The notes under the pieces are model-generated. The model saw only the letters and a program-made list of their open reading frames with translations, was not told where the DNA came from and ran no database searches. This document shows positions 1 through 10,885 of a stretch of 64,000 nt of DNA, one piece after another. The translations under genes were made by a program, and so were the position numbers. Origin of the DNA: Wuchereria bancrofti (taxonomy: Eukaryota > Nematoda > Chromadorea > Rhabditida > Onchocercidae); NCBI GenBank assembly GCA_005281725.1, contig SSBO01000008.1, forward strand, positions 124,001 to 188,000. The letters are read 5' to 3'. How positions within the stretch are numbered: position 1 is the first letter of the stretch; every line of letters starts with the position of its first letter.

Positions 1-2018
1 TCTTTCTAGTCCTTTTTTTTCTTTTTTAAATTGTGTTATCTTCGTGTATTATCTATCAGCACCACTTTACAGTTTGTCATTTATGTTAAGCTGTAACATG
101 AATTATGCAAGTTTAGGAAAAAGGCTTATTTTATATATTAATTTTTCTTCATGAATATTTCATTTTTTTCTAGAATTAAAAAAGAAACAAAGGAAAAAGA
201 TATTCGTTTATGCAACAACATAAACATATAACAATTTTTCTTTTTTAAATTCAATAGCTATCATTTTAATTATTTGATATCTCTAGCTAGTCACTTTTCC
301 TTGTGTCATCTAATCACTTTATCAATGATAAATTTTTTCAACATATTCAATATATTTACTCTCTCGTATTTCACGTCTTTTTTCATGCTTGCTTTGTTTT
401 GGTCAGTATATACATATTATTAGTTGTCCATACTCTGTGGCTGGTTTTTTCTTTCCTCTTTTCTCCCCCTCTGTCCCTCTCTCTCTCTCTCTCTCTCTCG
501 TTTTCCCCCTCTTTTATTATTAATTTAAAGAAATTTATTTGTTTTCTGTTTTAAATTTCATTATTTTGCTTTCTGTTTTAAATTTTAAAGTTACTACAAA
601 TTTTTTGATTTATGCAAGTCATATTTGTAAGAAATATTAGCGAATACCATTTTCATAACCTAATTTTGCATAGGGTTTACTGAATTATTTTGTTTTCAAT
701 CTTTTTTTAGCACTAATTACTAAGGTTCATTTCGTTTCAAATTAATCAGAATTCAGTTATTTCCAAGATATCTGACTTTTCACCCATTTGTTTTCTCGCA
801 TTTATTAGTAGATATTGAATTCTTTCATTAACAAACTCTCAATTAGTTCCAAAAAAAATCCTTATTTTCCTCTGTTTTTCTATTCTTTTGTTTACTCTCA
901 AATTTTCATTCTTCATAGCAATCATTTGATTATATTGTTTAAATATAATTTTAAATTATTAAATTGTATTTAAAGTTGTATATTGATTTGTTTATAAGAA
1001 TGGAATGAGTCGATTTATTTCTTTATTTTTTTTAAGAAATCTGATTATATTAGCAAGGAAAATCAAATGATAGAAATTTGGTGTAATAACAAAAATTACG
1101 CTTTAAGCATAAATAACTGAAATTAATTGAAAATAATTATTTATCTTTTGTCATGATAGCAATTATCATAATCAGATGATGTCATGTCTGTTAACTGTGA
1201 CCTAATTTACATAACAATGTTGAATATTCATTATATTTGCATTGAAGAAAAAATGCATCAAAAAAAGTGAATAAATGGATAGATTTGATTACATAATTTT
1301 TCATTGTTTATTTTAAAATTTAAAAGAGAGGAAGAAAGAGAAAAAAGAAAACTAAAAAGACGCATTATTTAGCTATTATATACATATATGTGTTTTGGTA
1401 GAATGTGGCAACAACATTCGGTAAATTTGATTCGAGACAAAACTGATTGTAAAATTGTTAAAGAAATAAATTTATGCTTTTTCATTCTTCATTTTATTGG
1501 TTCATTTATTTAAATAGAATTAAATAGAATTACGAGAAGATGAGAAATTGCCAATGTTAATGCTAGCTGAAGGATTTGGTTTAATTATTACTGATAATAT
1601 TTGCGTCATTTTAAAATGCAATTTAATGATAGGAATTATATAATTCCTATACTCATTTAATACTCTAATCTACTGATATATGTTGAAGGGATGTAAATAG
1701 TAAATGATGAACTGAGAAATAAATGACTAAATAATCAAATTAAGTTGATTAAGTTAAGTAAATTAGTTTTAATTAAAAAAACTAAAGTTTCAAGATGATT
1801 AAATAATAAATAAATAAATGATGAATGAATGGTATAAGTAGTAAATGAGTGAAATTAAAATAAAACAGTAAATGTAAGTAAATTTATTTATTGTAAGTAC
1901 TTGCGTTTAAGGCATTTATTAGTTTCAAAGAATTTGAAAATTTTTACTTTGAATCTTATATGACAAGAATTTTCTTTAATTAAAATATTTTTATTATTTT
2001 ATTCCGTAGTTGCAGAGA
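1..2018. other. AT-rich non-coding stretch with no gene seen
   Basis: No convincing exon chain is visible on either strand. The stretch holds homopolymer A/T runs and a (CT)n tract at 477-500. The 83-aa reading frame over that tract is low-complexity and is not treated as a gene. The last bases (about 1990-2018) are a pyrimidine-rich acceptor region leading into the first exon of the gene at 2019. Confidence 0.6.
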
Positions 2019-3013
2019 ATGAGTGAAAATCAAAAAAAGCATAGTGAAAGGAGAAGAAAGTATAAGAAAGACGGGAAAAAGCGTTGTAAAACCAGAGAAA
2101 AGTATTATAAGAGTAAAGAGAAACATGACGAAATTATAGATGAAAAAGTGTAAGTTATTCGAGAATTGAATAATTGATAAATATTTCATTTTACAAATAA
2201 TTCCATATTTGGTAATTAATTTCTTATTCTTTTTTTATTTGCTATTTTATGTTTATGTTTGGTTCTTCCTTTATTATCTTTTTTCTTTTACCAATGAAAG
2301 TATAATTTAAAAGAAAAATTTAGTAAAAAAGAGCCCAAAAATGAATTGTCCGAGAAGGATAAAACGGAACAATTACAACGATATAATAATGAAATGGAAG
2401 ATCGACGTATAGAAGAAGCTAATGAGTTAAACAGTATGATAATATTTATTAATCAATGAATTAAATAGACACTTTAATAGTGTATTTAAATAACTTTTCT
2501 TGCAGAATATTAAGAGGAAGAGAAAAAATTATTATATAAATTTAAATGGTATAATAATTTTTAGAATTACAAACATCACACGTACGTCATCATCGAAAAG
2601 TGGCGCATGATTATGCTGTATCACCTGATAATACTTTACGTGAAGTGAGAGAAATTCAATGATGAAATTTGCATCGTTTTTTTTTTTTTTTTTTTGAGAG
2701 AAAATATAATTTTGCTTTATATAAAATGGAAAAGACTAACTTATTGATTAATATACTGAACATAACATAAATCTCTCTTCCTACAAGCTAAAATTTTTAA
2801 TTTTTTTTGCTTTTTTCTAGCAAAGTCATTTTTTTGTTATTACTTTAAATTGTTAAACAGTTATGTTTTTCAATAAACAGCTTAAATTGATAGCATCAAA
2901 AATATTATACCAACAATGTAATTTTATTTCAGATAACTGGTGACATGCCAAATATGGAGCTAAAGCATGTTTTGAGCAATGAAGCAATATATACCGATGA
3001 TCAACTCATGTAA
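2019..3013 (+). CDS. Four-exon gene for a small, highly charged protein of unknown function
   Basis: Exons are 2019-2149, 2324-2433, 2565-2644 and 2933-3013 (stop TAA). The junctions keep frame at each step: GT|T, then A|AA, then phase 0. Donors are GTAAGT, GTATGA and GTGAGA; acceptors end TTTAG, TTTAG and TTTCAG. The 402 coding bases give 133 aa. Residues 1-85 are very rich in Lys, Arg and Glu (starting MSENQKKHSERRRKY), probably helical or coiled-coil and possibly nuclear. The C-terminal third is less basic and contains HHRKVAHDYAVSPDNTLRE. The start follows two possible acceptor AGs (2009, 2014), as expected for spliced-leader addition, but an upstream exon is not excluded. I recognise no family. 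A decayed copy of exon 3 lies at 9320-9390. The gene converges on ZIP copy A. Confidence 0.6.
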
Positions 3014-3410
3014 TCAACCCATTTTATATGAATGATAAATAATTTAAATGTTTATTGTAAATTAAATTTGTATGAGTGAGAATAGTGCATACTTTATAAT
3101 GATCATTCATTTCAAATAATCTCATCAGAATGATGAATAGACAAAAGACTGCTCGAACAAAAACTTCACATACTATAAAAATCGAAAATTTCCAACAAAA
3201 TTCGAAAATAAAATTGATGAATTAATGATTAGGAATGATTAGAGATCATTCTCTTATTTATATTTTATACTTATTAAAAATTTGTTGAGTTTGGATTAAT
3301 AGCTATTGTGTAGCTGTTATGATGTAAACAATAACAACAACAATAGACACTTAGCTTTTTACATGAAAACATAACAGACTGTCGTAATTATTACGATGTA
3401 AAAAACGGTA

Positions 3411-3675
3411 CAAACTTGTATAATTTTATGAAGCAAACTAACAACGGTAGAAATTTGCATAATTTTTTGATGAGAATAAGGATAAAAATTTGCGTAATCT
3501 TTGCATAGAAATAATAATAGTACATAGTTTTCATGTGAAAATAAGAATAGAAAGTTGCTGAGCAGTCATTAGTATACAAACAAAAAAACAAAACAAGTTT
3601 GTATAATTTATACTAAAAAAAATATGATTGGTACTATCTATGCAGAATAACTAGTAGAAATTTGCATAATTTTAC
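3411..3675 (+). repeat. Degenerate interspersed AAATTTGCATAATTTT-like repeat
   Basis: Five similar 16-20 base units (consensus near AAATTTGYRTAATTTT) lie at about 3412, 3452, 3487, 3596 and 3658 with irregular spacing. They sit between the converging 3' ends of the 2.0-kb gene and ZIP copy A. No function is evident. Confidence 0.45.
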
Positions 3676-3815
3676 AGTGACAGGAAACAGTGAAAAATAT
3701 TTCACACTAATGTCAAAAAAAAACAGAAAGAAGTTGAAACAATAATAAAGTTTTGATGACACAAAGAAAGACTAATGTCTACTACTGCAGCAAAACTGAT
3801 AAAGTTACTACCATC

Positions 3816-4740
3816 AGATAAGGTTAGTTAGTATCATTATGAAATGTACAACGATATTTAAGTGATTCTTTGCTATGACATTCGCTAATTTTGTGATATT
3901 TATCAATCAAAACTTCTGTGGAATCAATAAAAATTACAAAATTTCATTATGAAAAAGGAAGAAAATCATCGCTGCATTTCTCCTTTCATTCCCCATTTTT
4001 TATTCGTTAATCTGAGTTTATTCTACCCCCCCAAAAAAAATTATAAAAAACTATTAGAAATTTCAAATTCTAAAGAATCACTCTTTCTCTTTATTGTAAA
4101 ATTCAACATCAACAAAAAATTGGAAAAAAAGAAAGGATATTATTTGAAATGCTATCAGAACCTAAAGTGACGCAAGTGCTTCTTCATACCAACCAATTGT
4201 GAACATAATTAAGAAACCTGAGATAAAGCCAATATTTTGAAGCAACAATGTCACATACCATTTGTCATTCGTCGATGCTGATTCCTTTTTCAAATGTATC
4301 AACTGCAAAAGAATGTGCATAATTTTAAAGTTCTCATTTAAAAACATAGTTGTAGAATCTTTCAAAATCAATCCAAACTGACTTAAATTAAATAATCGTC
4401 TTTTTCCTTACTTAATCACAATGTAAAATTAAAACTCTAAAAATTGAAACTTTATGTCATAAAGTGCTGTAAGGCAATCCATCCCACTAATATTGATAAG
4501 ATATTATGATAAAAGAGAATTAACATACCATATCAAGCCAAGCAACATACAAAAACATTCCAGCTGTAATGGCCAGCAATATCTCGACAGCACTGTCCAC
4601 ACTAATTGCTGCTAGGCCAACAAATAGGCCCGCAAAAGCAGTTAAAGAAGAAAGAAAATTCAGAAACATGGCACGAGGAATAGAAAGGCCAGATTCAATC
4701 AAGACAGCGAAATCACCTACAATTAATGAAAAAGTTTTTA
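3816..4740. repeat. Near-identical block shared with 9961-10885 (3' part of ZIP duplication)
   Basis: This 925-base block, including the 3' flank, last exon, last intron and penultimate exon of ZIP copy A, matches 9961-10885 base for base by eye. I see one mismatch (4703 G versus 10848 A). Similarity stops abruptly on both sides: inside an intron to the right and in flanking DNA to the left. Confidence 0.85.
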
Positions 4741-7488
4741 GAATTTAATTGCAAAAAAAAAATTGAAAAATCAGAATGTTTAGATAGTACAAATTTTTCT
4801 CTTTTTTTTAAAAGAAATGTGGTAGATTTGAGTAAATTCAGGACTGTAAACGATAATTATGATGTAAAAAGCGATATGAATAAAATAAAATTGAAACCTA
4901 ATTCATGCGGTAGTTCGTGACATGCGACAGCGATGCTTGTAGCTATACCAACTGGATTTGAAATAACGAAACTTGCACCAACAGCGATGCCATCGATGAA
5001 ATTATGAATCGCATCACCAAAAATGATCACAAATGCGGCACTTTTAAGGCCACACATTACTACTGGTTCTTCAGCAATGCCAGTAACATGACCATAGCCA
5101 CTATCAGTACTCCTGTCGCTTCCACTTTTAATGCTTATTATTATTTCTTTTAATTCTTTTTATTAATATTAAGAATAAATAAAATCTTATTTGAAAAATT
5201 TCGAATATGCTTAAACAAACAAAAATAAATGAAAAGAAAGACATTTGAAATTCAAAAATCATTTAAATTAGTGAACTATGATAAATACGATTAGAAATTT
5301 GATAAATATTTTGATGAAGAACTGTCTTTCTGTATAACAGTGCGACTGATTATGCCCAACTAATAAATACGTTTTCCATAAGTTCAAACGTTAGATATAC
5401 TAATTTCGTCTTCAGGAGTTATTATAAATAATTGTTTCTTTTGACTTACGTTTCGCCATCCGACCAAGCATTATGTGATACAGCGAAGGTTTCTACAACT
5501 TTTGTAGCTTTCTGAAAGAATATTCAACAAAGTTTCAAAATCTGTCTTTTTTTTTCAAAGAAAAAAGAAATTATATATATTTTTGTTACTTACATTTTTT
5601 TTTCTGCAGATGGGTGAAGCACTGATGAATTCCAATATGTAGAGAATGTACACAGCTCCAATTACAGCTGTCATTTTAAGCAACATTGAATGATCATTGG
5701 AGACGAATATTTCATCTTTAGATTTCTATAAATATTGCGAGACATTGATTATGATATGCAAATATTGAAACATAGCAATGATTATCATCAAGATGAAAGT
5801 TTATTTAAAAAGTAGAAACATTTTGATAAATCCAGATCAGTAGTAATGGTAAGAAATCAAAATGTAACCTTATGACCCTGATGATGACGATGGTGATCTG
5901 AATGATTGTGATCGTGACGACGATGATGATGATGATGGTGATCCGAATGATTATGTTCCATTTGAAGATTAATTAGATCGTGATCCGAATAACTGTGATT
6001 GTGATGATGATGATCCGAATGATTGTGTTCTATTTGAAGATGAATGGGATCATGATCCGAATGATTGTGTCGATGATGATGGTGATCTGAATGATTGCGA
6101 TGATGATGATCCAAATGATTGTGATCATGACGACGATGACGATGATCGTGACCCGAATGATTGTGATCGTGATCCAGATGACTGTGGTCATGATGATGAT
6201 GATCCGAATGATTATGATGGTGATGATGATGATCCGGATGACTGTGATCGTGATGATGATGATGATCCGGATGACTGTGATCGTGATGATGATCCGGATG
6301 ACTGTGATCGTGATGATGATCCGGATGACTGTGATCGTGATGATGATGATGATCCGGATGACCGTGATCGTGATAGTGATGATCCGGATGACTGTGATCG
6401 TGATGATGATGATCCGAATGATTGTGTTTCATTTGAAGATGAATATGGTCGTGATCCGAATGATTATTATTATTATGATGATGATGATGATCCGGATGAC
6501 AGTGATCGTGATGGTGGTCTAGATGACTATGATCGTGATGATGATCTGGATGACTATGATCGTGATGATGATGATCCGGATGACTATGATCGTGATGATG
6601 ATCTGGATGACTATGATCGTGATGATGATCTGGATGACTATGATCGTGATGATGATCCGGATGACTATGATCGTGATGATGATGATCCGAATGATTGTGT
6701 TTCATTTGAAGATGAATATTGTCCTGATCCGAATGATTATGATCGTGACGACGATGACGATGATGGTGATCCGAATGGCCGTGATCATGAAGATGATAGT
6801 GATCCGAATGATTGCGACGATTATAATTCGAATGATTCCGTTCTATTTCAGTGTGACTGTGAGCGTGATGATCATGATCGTGGTGCAGATGATCGTGTAC
6901 TCCAACTACCTTAATAGTTTAAAACAATGATTTATTTAAGTTCAGCAGGAAATGAATTTAATCATAATTATTTTACCACTTACAAAACTTTATCTTTGTA
7001 TTGAATTACTCAAATTTCCAATCGCGCAAAAGACATAAATTTCTGCCTGAACGGCAATCTATTTCTAATTATTCAGGGAATATCAGCAGCCAGAAGTCGA
7101 TCTTATCTTACCCACTAGTATTGGTAATGGGGAAATAATACCTGTGGCAAAATATGAAGTAAAGCATCTGAGCTCAATGTTGAAACAGCCAAAGCAATAA
7201 ATATTTGCATCCATCTATTTCGCCATTTACCTTTGATGAGAGGTATGAATATAAGGCCAGTTAGAGACAACAACGATATTACAGTAATCGATGTAAAACC
7301 ATAGAAAACGGCTGAAATTTAGAGATTTTTTTTAATTAAAAGTAAAATTTCTAAACGTTCTTTTAAAAATATGAAAATAAAAACATACATTCAGGCTTGA
7401 AAAGACTTCCACTGTCCATAATTGTTGAAAATAATTCAACAGCGTAGTATGCGTAGTTTAGATGGAATGAATAGCAGAAAAAGAAAAA
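4162..7488 (-). CDS. LIV-1 subfamily ZIP (SLC39) zinc transporter, copy A, with giant His-rich loop
   Basis: Likely a divalent-metal (zinc) importer that moves zinc into the cytosol. Exons on the minus strand: 7389-7488, 7142-7311, 5869-6909, 5594-5725, 5450-5511, 4898-5133 (or 5124), 4529-4716 and 4162-4302. All joins keep frame. The 7142-7311 exon gives TM1 and TM2 ([17 protein letters not shown], then [11 protein letters not shown]). Exon 5869-6909 is a 347-codon cytosolic loop of [13 protein letters not shown] repeats. Exon 4898-5133 holds the TM4 motif HNFIDG and the TM5 signature [10 protein letters not shown] of LIV-1 ZIPs, the metal-binding residues of the family. The last two exons give TM6-8. 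The 5' end is unresolved: a 10-base insertion near 7489-7498 relative to copy B breaks the upstream frame unless the acceptor at 7489-7490 is used. An upstream Cys-rich segment (7570-7672) may belong to the ectodomain. The 4898 donor is GTTTCA, weaker than GTAGGT in copy B. Confidence 0.85.
5869..6909 (-). repeat. Coding minisatellite for His/Asp-rich repeats in ZIP copy A
   Basis: The exon is mostly 27-33 base units encoding HSHPDHHHD with one to four extra His. On the + strand the unit reads near GATCCGGATGACTGTGATCG followed by GAT runs. A higher-order unit containing [14 protein letters not shown] recurs at about 6430 and 6705, with diverged forms at 5950-6040. The frame stays open from the acceptor at 6910-6911 to the donor at 5868. 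His-rich loops between TM3 and TM4 are typical of LIV-1 ZIPs, but they are usually a few tens of residues long. Confidence 0.9.
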
Positions 7489-7620
7489 CTACAAGGCACT
7501 CTTTCGTAAATCTTTGATGAAACCTAAAATTTCAAATAATTAATAGCAATTTAGGCCTAATAATACAGATCGAAATGGTATCATAGGCAGGACAACATGT
7601 ACAATGACATTTGTTGTGTT
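7191..7620. repeat. Near-identical block shared with 12444-12863 (5' part of ZIP duplication)
   Basis: The block covers most of the TM1-TM2 exon, an intron, the preceding exon and upstream DNA. It matches 12444-12863 almost perfectly apart from a 10-base insertion in this copy near 7489-7498. Similarity drops sharply to the left, inside the TM2 coding sequence, and to the right of 7620. Confidence 0.8.
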
Positions 7621-8597
7621 TTTGTTTGATAATATTTTCTACGAATTCATCGGGATGATATCGATTGGAAACTTTAGACGAACAAATGAACATTAAGATT
7701 TGCTATCTTATGAAATAAAATTTTAACACATACTAATTCTATTCTTTCCTTGATAAGAAGAAAATCATTTTATTACTAAATAGAGATTCCGCAGAGGTAA
7801 AATACGTCAAAATAATCAACAAAAAACCTAAAAAAAATGACATTACTTTTGATCAAAACAGTATTATAGCATGTACTGTGTAGATTGATGGCATCAATTT
7901 ACATGACTGATGATAATAAAATGATGACTTCATAGTTAAAACGTGAGAATGCCGAAAAGACACGTAAGTAATTCATAAGAAAGAAACGCGGATACACTAG
8001 AGATAGCGCCAAAGCATATAATGAATAATGATGAAAATATTTCATTTATATAAATATGGGAAGAGAGGAAGCGATGAGACTTACAGTATAGAAAACAATT
8101 GAAGGTATAATAAGCAAACGGGTAGTAGAGGGAATGCTTATGTCATAGATAAATTGATGAAGGCTCTTCATTAAGAAGAGTAACACTACCTGTTATCTAA
8201 AGAAAACAGGAAAAGTTCTGAGATAATTAAAATTTGAGCGGGCTTTTTTTTTGTACAATTAGTGGGAAGGTCAAAAGAAAACATATTATAAAGATGGAAG
8301 ACAATTGAACGTCTAAAAAGGAAGTAACAATTATTTGTTATCAAAATCGAATAAAATATACGGCATAGAAATTTAGGAAAATTTATCACATTATGATAAT
8401 GTGATAAGATTCTAACGTAAAAAAAAAGTAGAGTAACAATTTGCAATCTAAAGAAGACGAAAAAAATTTTTTGAAGTAATCAAAATTTAGATGAATTTTT
8501 TTTGTGGGAAAGAAAAAGTAAAACATGCATGTAGAGATTGATGAAATTGAATGACCAGTAAAAAACTCATCAAATTAGGATAGAATGTATCAAATAA

Positions 8598-8628
<31 letters not shown>

Positions 8629-9300
8629 AATTGATGATATTAAATGAAAATTTTGAAATTACAAATGCAGAAAGATTTTGATGAAAAATGAAAAAAAAAG
8701 CCAAGAAGATATGTAACATTTACTGAAAGCAAAAACACGAACACACGCCAGAGACAACTGCAAAGTAAAGAATGAACAATGACGGAAATTTTTTGTTTAT
8801 ATAAGGTGGGAAGTGATACAGATTTACAGTATATAAAACAATTGAGGTTATAATATAGGCGGGAAAGAGAGGGAAAGGTATATCATATTGTGAAGGCTTA
8901 ATGTAAGGTAACAAACACTATTTGCTATCTGACGAAAACAAAAATTTTTTTGAGACAATCAAAATTTGAGCGGAATTTTTCGTACAGTTGGAGGGAAGGT
9001 CAAAGGAAAAGATGTTGTATGGATGAAAGGAATTGAATGTTTAAGGAAAAGTAATATTAGTTGTTACTGTCACATGATCGATGGCATATATGAGATCACA
9101 CATACATTTAATTACAATTGATTAAGCGATTAGACGTAAAGAGATTTTCATATGAAAAAGCAGAAGAATTAAGAAACCATCTTGTTTTAAATTTTACAAA
9201 TTATAAGATTCCTAATTCTTTTAAAAAAATTTCTATGGTGATATTTTAGGATAAAAACTTTAATATGATGAACTTAGCCAATCTGTTTAATTAACTTGTT
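7621..9300. other. Spacer between ZIP copies, with diverged direct repeats
   Basis: The stretch lies upstream of copy A and holds no gene I can support. It contains the repeat family listed separately (7980-9070) and a (CT)n tract at about 8599-8623. Promoter sequence for copy A should lie here, but I cannot assign specific sites. Confidence 0.5.
7980..9070 (+). repeat. Two long and one partial diverged direct repeats of about 350 bases
   Basis: Segment 7980-8345 resembles 8725-9070 along its length. Shared landmarks include TTTATATAA, then GGGAAG, TTACAGTAT, AAACAATTGA, CAAAATTTGAGCGG (A for the first C at 8231), GGGAAGGTCAAA and GAATTGAA-like blocks. A shorter third copy spans roughly 8440-8560. 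Similarity is imperfect, with many indels. The repeats do not encode an open frame. They could be old tandem duplications or a degraded mobile element; no terminal repeats are visible. Confidence 0.6.
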
Positions 9301-9319
9301 TATAATATTAATTGACCAT

Positions 9320-9390
9320 ATGAGTATCATCGCCGAAAAATCCTCACGTGATTATCCTATATCATCTGACAATACCTTACGTGAAATGAA
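9320..9390 (+). pseudogene. Decayed copy of exon 3 of the 2.0-kb gene
   Basis: The segment aligns with 2589-2650. Shared blocks include ATCATCG, GATTAT, TATCA, CTGA and AATACYTTACGTGAA, and both encode the ending SxDNTLRE. An indel near the 5' side shifts the frame relative to the parent exon, and matching flanking exons are not seen. It marks the left part of the ancestral duplication that also produced the second ZIP gene. Confidence 0.6.
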
Positions 9391-9603
9391 CTACTTTCAC
9401 GGAATTTATTCAATTTATGTTTTCTTTTTAAGATAAACAAGTAAACATGTTGAGTGTTATCTGAATAATGGTACAGATTTTTTTCGCATTGAACAAATGA
9501 TTTTTAAGTCCTATTATTTCTAACTTTCATTTATTTCTCTAAAACGTATAATCTATGACGATTGTTTGTCTCATCCTCAAATTATGTTCATCCTGTATTA
9601 TGT

Positions 9604-9870
9604 TTATATGCAAATATTATGTTTATATGCAATTAAGGGAGTAAATCTATCAGATTGAAAGGTCAAAGTGCATTTAAAATTTGGAGTGATAAATGTTTCC
9701 AGGAGTTCCGTAATTATTTGATGATACTTAGAGCAATCCTCGTTACCTTTGCAATAAAAACTTTCATATTTTTTACGCTGCATGCAATGAATATGAATTT
9801 GTTTATTTAGGAACATAATGAACTGTACAGTTATTACATTGTAAACAACAGAGAAGAATTTCAAATCCAA
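9604..9870 (-). CDS. Possible small ORF, unrecognised
   Basis: An 88-codon open frame. From about residue 31 it reads like real protein (RKKYESFYCKGNEDCSKYHQ) with mixed composition and two cysteines close together, unlike the hydrophobic frames created by poly-A/T. There is an AG acceptor-like site inside it at about 9780. It lies downstream of ZIP copy B on the same strand. It could be a terminal exon, a relic or chance; I know of no family match. Confidence 0.25.
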   Translation of the reverse strand: MDLKFFSVVYNVITVQFIMFLNKQIHIHCMQRKKYESFYCKGNEDCSKYHQIITELLETFITPNFKCTLTFQSDRFTPLIAYKHNICI

Positions 9871-9960
9871 ACGATAATGAAAAAGAAAAAACTTTCACAG
9901 ATTTTAAGGAAATATTCTGAGAAAAATGTATAAAGAAAATCAATAAAGTTATATCAAATT

Positions 9961-10885
9961 AGATAAGGTTAGTTAGTATCATTATGAAATGTACAACGAT
10001 ATTTAAGTGATTCTTTGCTATGACATTCGCTAATTTTGTGATATTTATCAATCAAAACTTCTGTGGAATCAATAAAAATTACAAAATTTCATTATGAAAA
10101 AGGAAGAAAATCATCGCTGCATTTCTCCTTTCATTCCCCATTTTTTATTCGTTAATCTGAGTTTATTCTACCCCCCCAAAAAAAATTATAAAAAACTATT
10201 AGAAATTTCAAATTCTAAAGAATCACTCTTTCTCTTTATTGTAAAATTCAACATCAACAAAAAATTGGAAAAAAAGAAAGGATATTATTTGAAATGCTAT
10301 CAGAACCTAAAGTGACGCAAGTGCTTCTTCATACCAACCAATTGTGAACATAATTAAGAAACCTGAGATAAAGCCAATATTTTGAAGCAACAATGTCACA
10401 TACCATTTGTCATTCGTCGATGCTGATTCCTTTTTCAAATGTATCAACTGCAAAAGAATGTGCATAATTTTAAAGTTCTCATTTAAAAACATAGTTGTAG
10501 AATCTTTCAAAATCAATCCAAACTGACTTAAATTAAATAATCGTCTTTTTCCTTACTTAATCACAATGTAAAATTAAAACTCTAAAAATTGAAACTTTAT
10601 GTCATAAAGTGCTGTAAGGCAATCCATCCCACTAATATTGATAAGATATTATGATAAAAGAGAATTAACATACCATATCAAGCCAAGCAACATACAAAAA
10701 CATTCCAGCTGTAATGGCCAGCAATATCTCGACAGCACTGTCCACACTAATTGCTGCTAGGCCAACAAATAGGCCCGCAAAAGCAGTTAAAGAAGAAAGA
10801 AAATTCAGAAACATGGCACGAGGAATAGAAAGGCCAGATTCAATCAAAACAGCGAAATCACCTACAATTAATGAAAAAGTTTTTA
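9961..10885. repeat. Near-identical block shared with 3816-4740
   Basis: The copy B counterpart of 3816-4740 lies at a constant offset of 6145 bases with no indels visible. It carries the last two exons of ZIP copy B and about 340 bases of 3' flank, including a C-run followed by an A-run. Confidence 0.85.

Noticed and set aside
4726..4920. 64-codon + strand ORF
   Set aside because: It is the antisense of an intron and part of the TM5 exon of ZIP copy A; no independent support.
6091..6930. Two Met/Ile-rich + strand ORFs of 143 and 135 codons
   Set aside because: They are antisense shadows of the His/Asp repeat exon of ZIP copy A: ATG/GAT periodicity gives M and I in the other strand.
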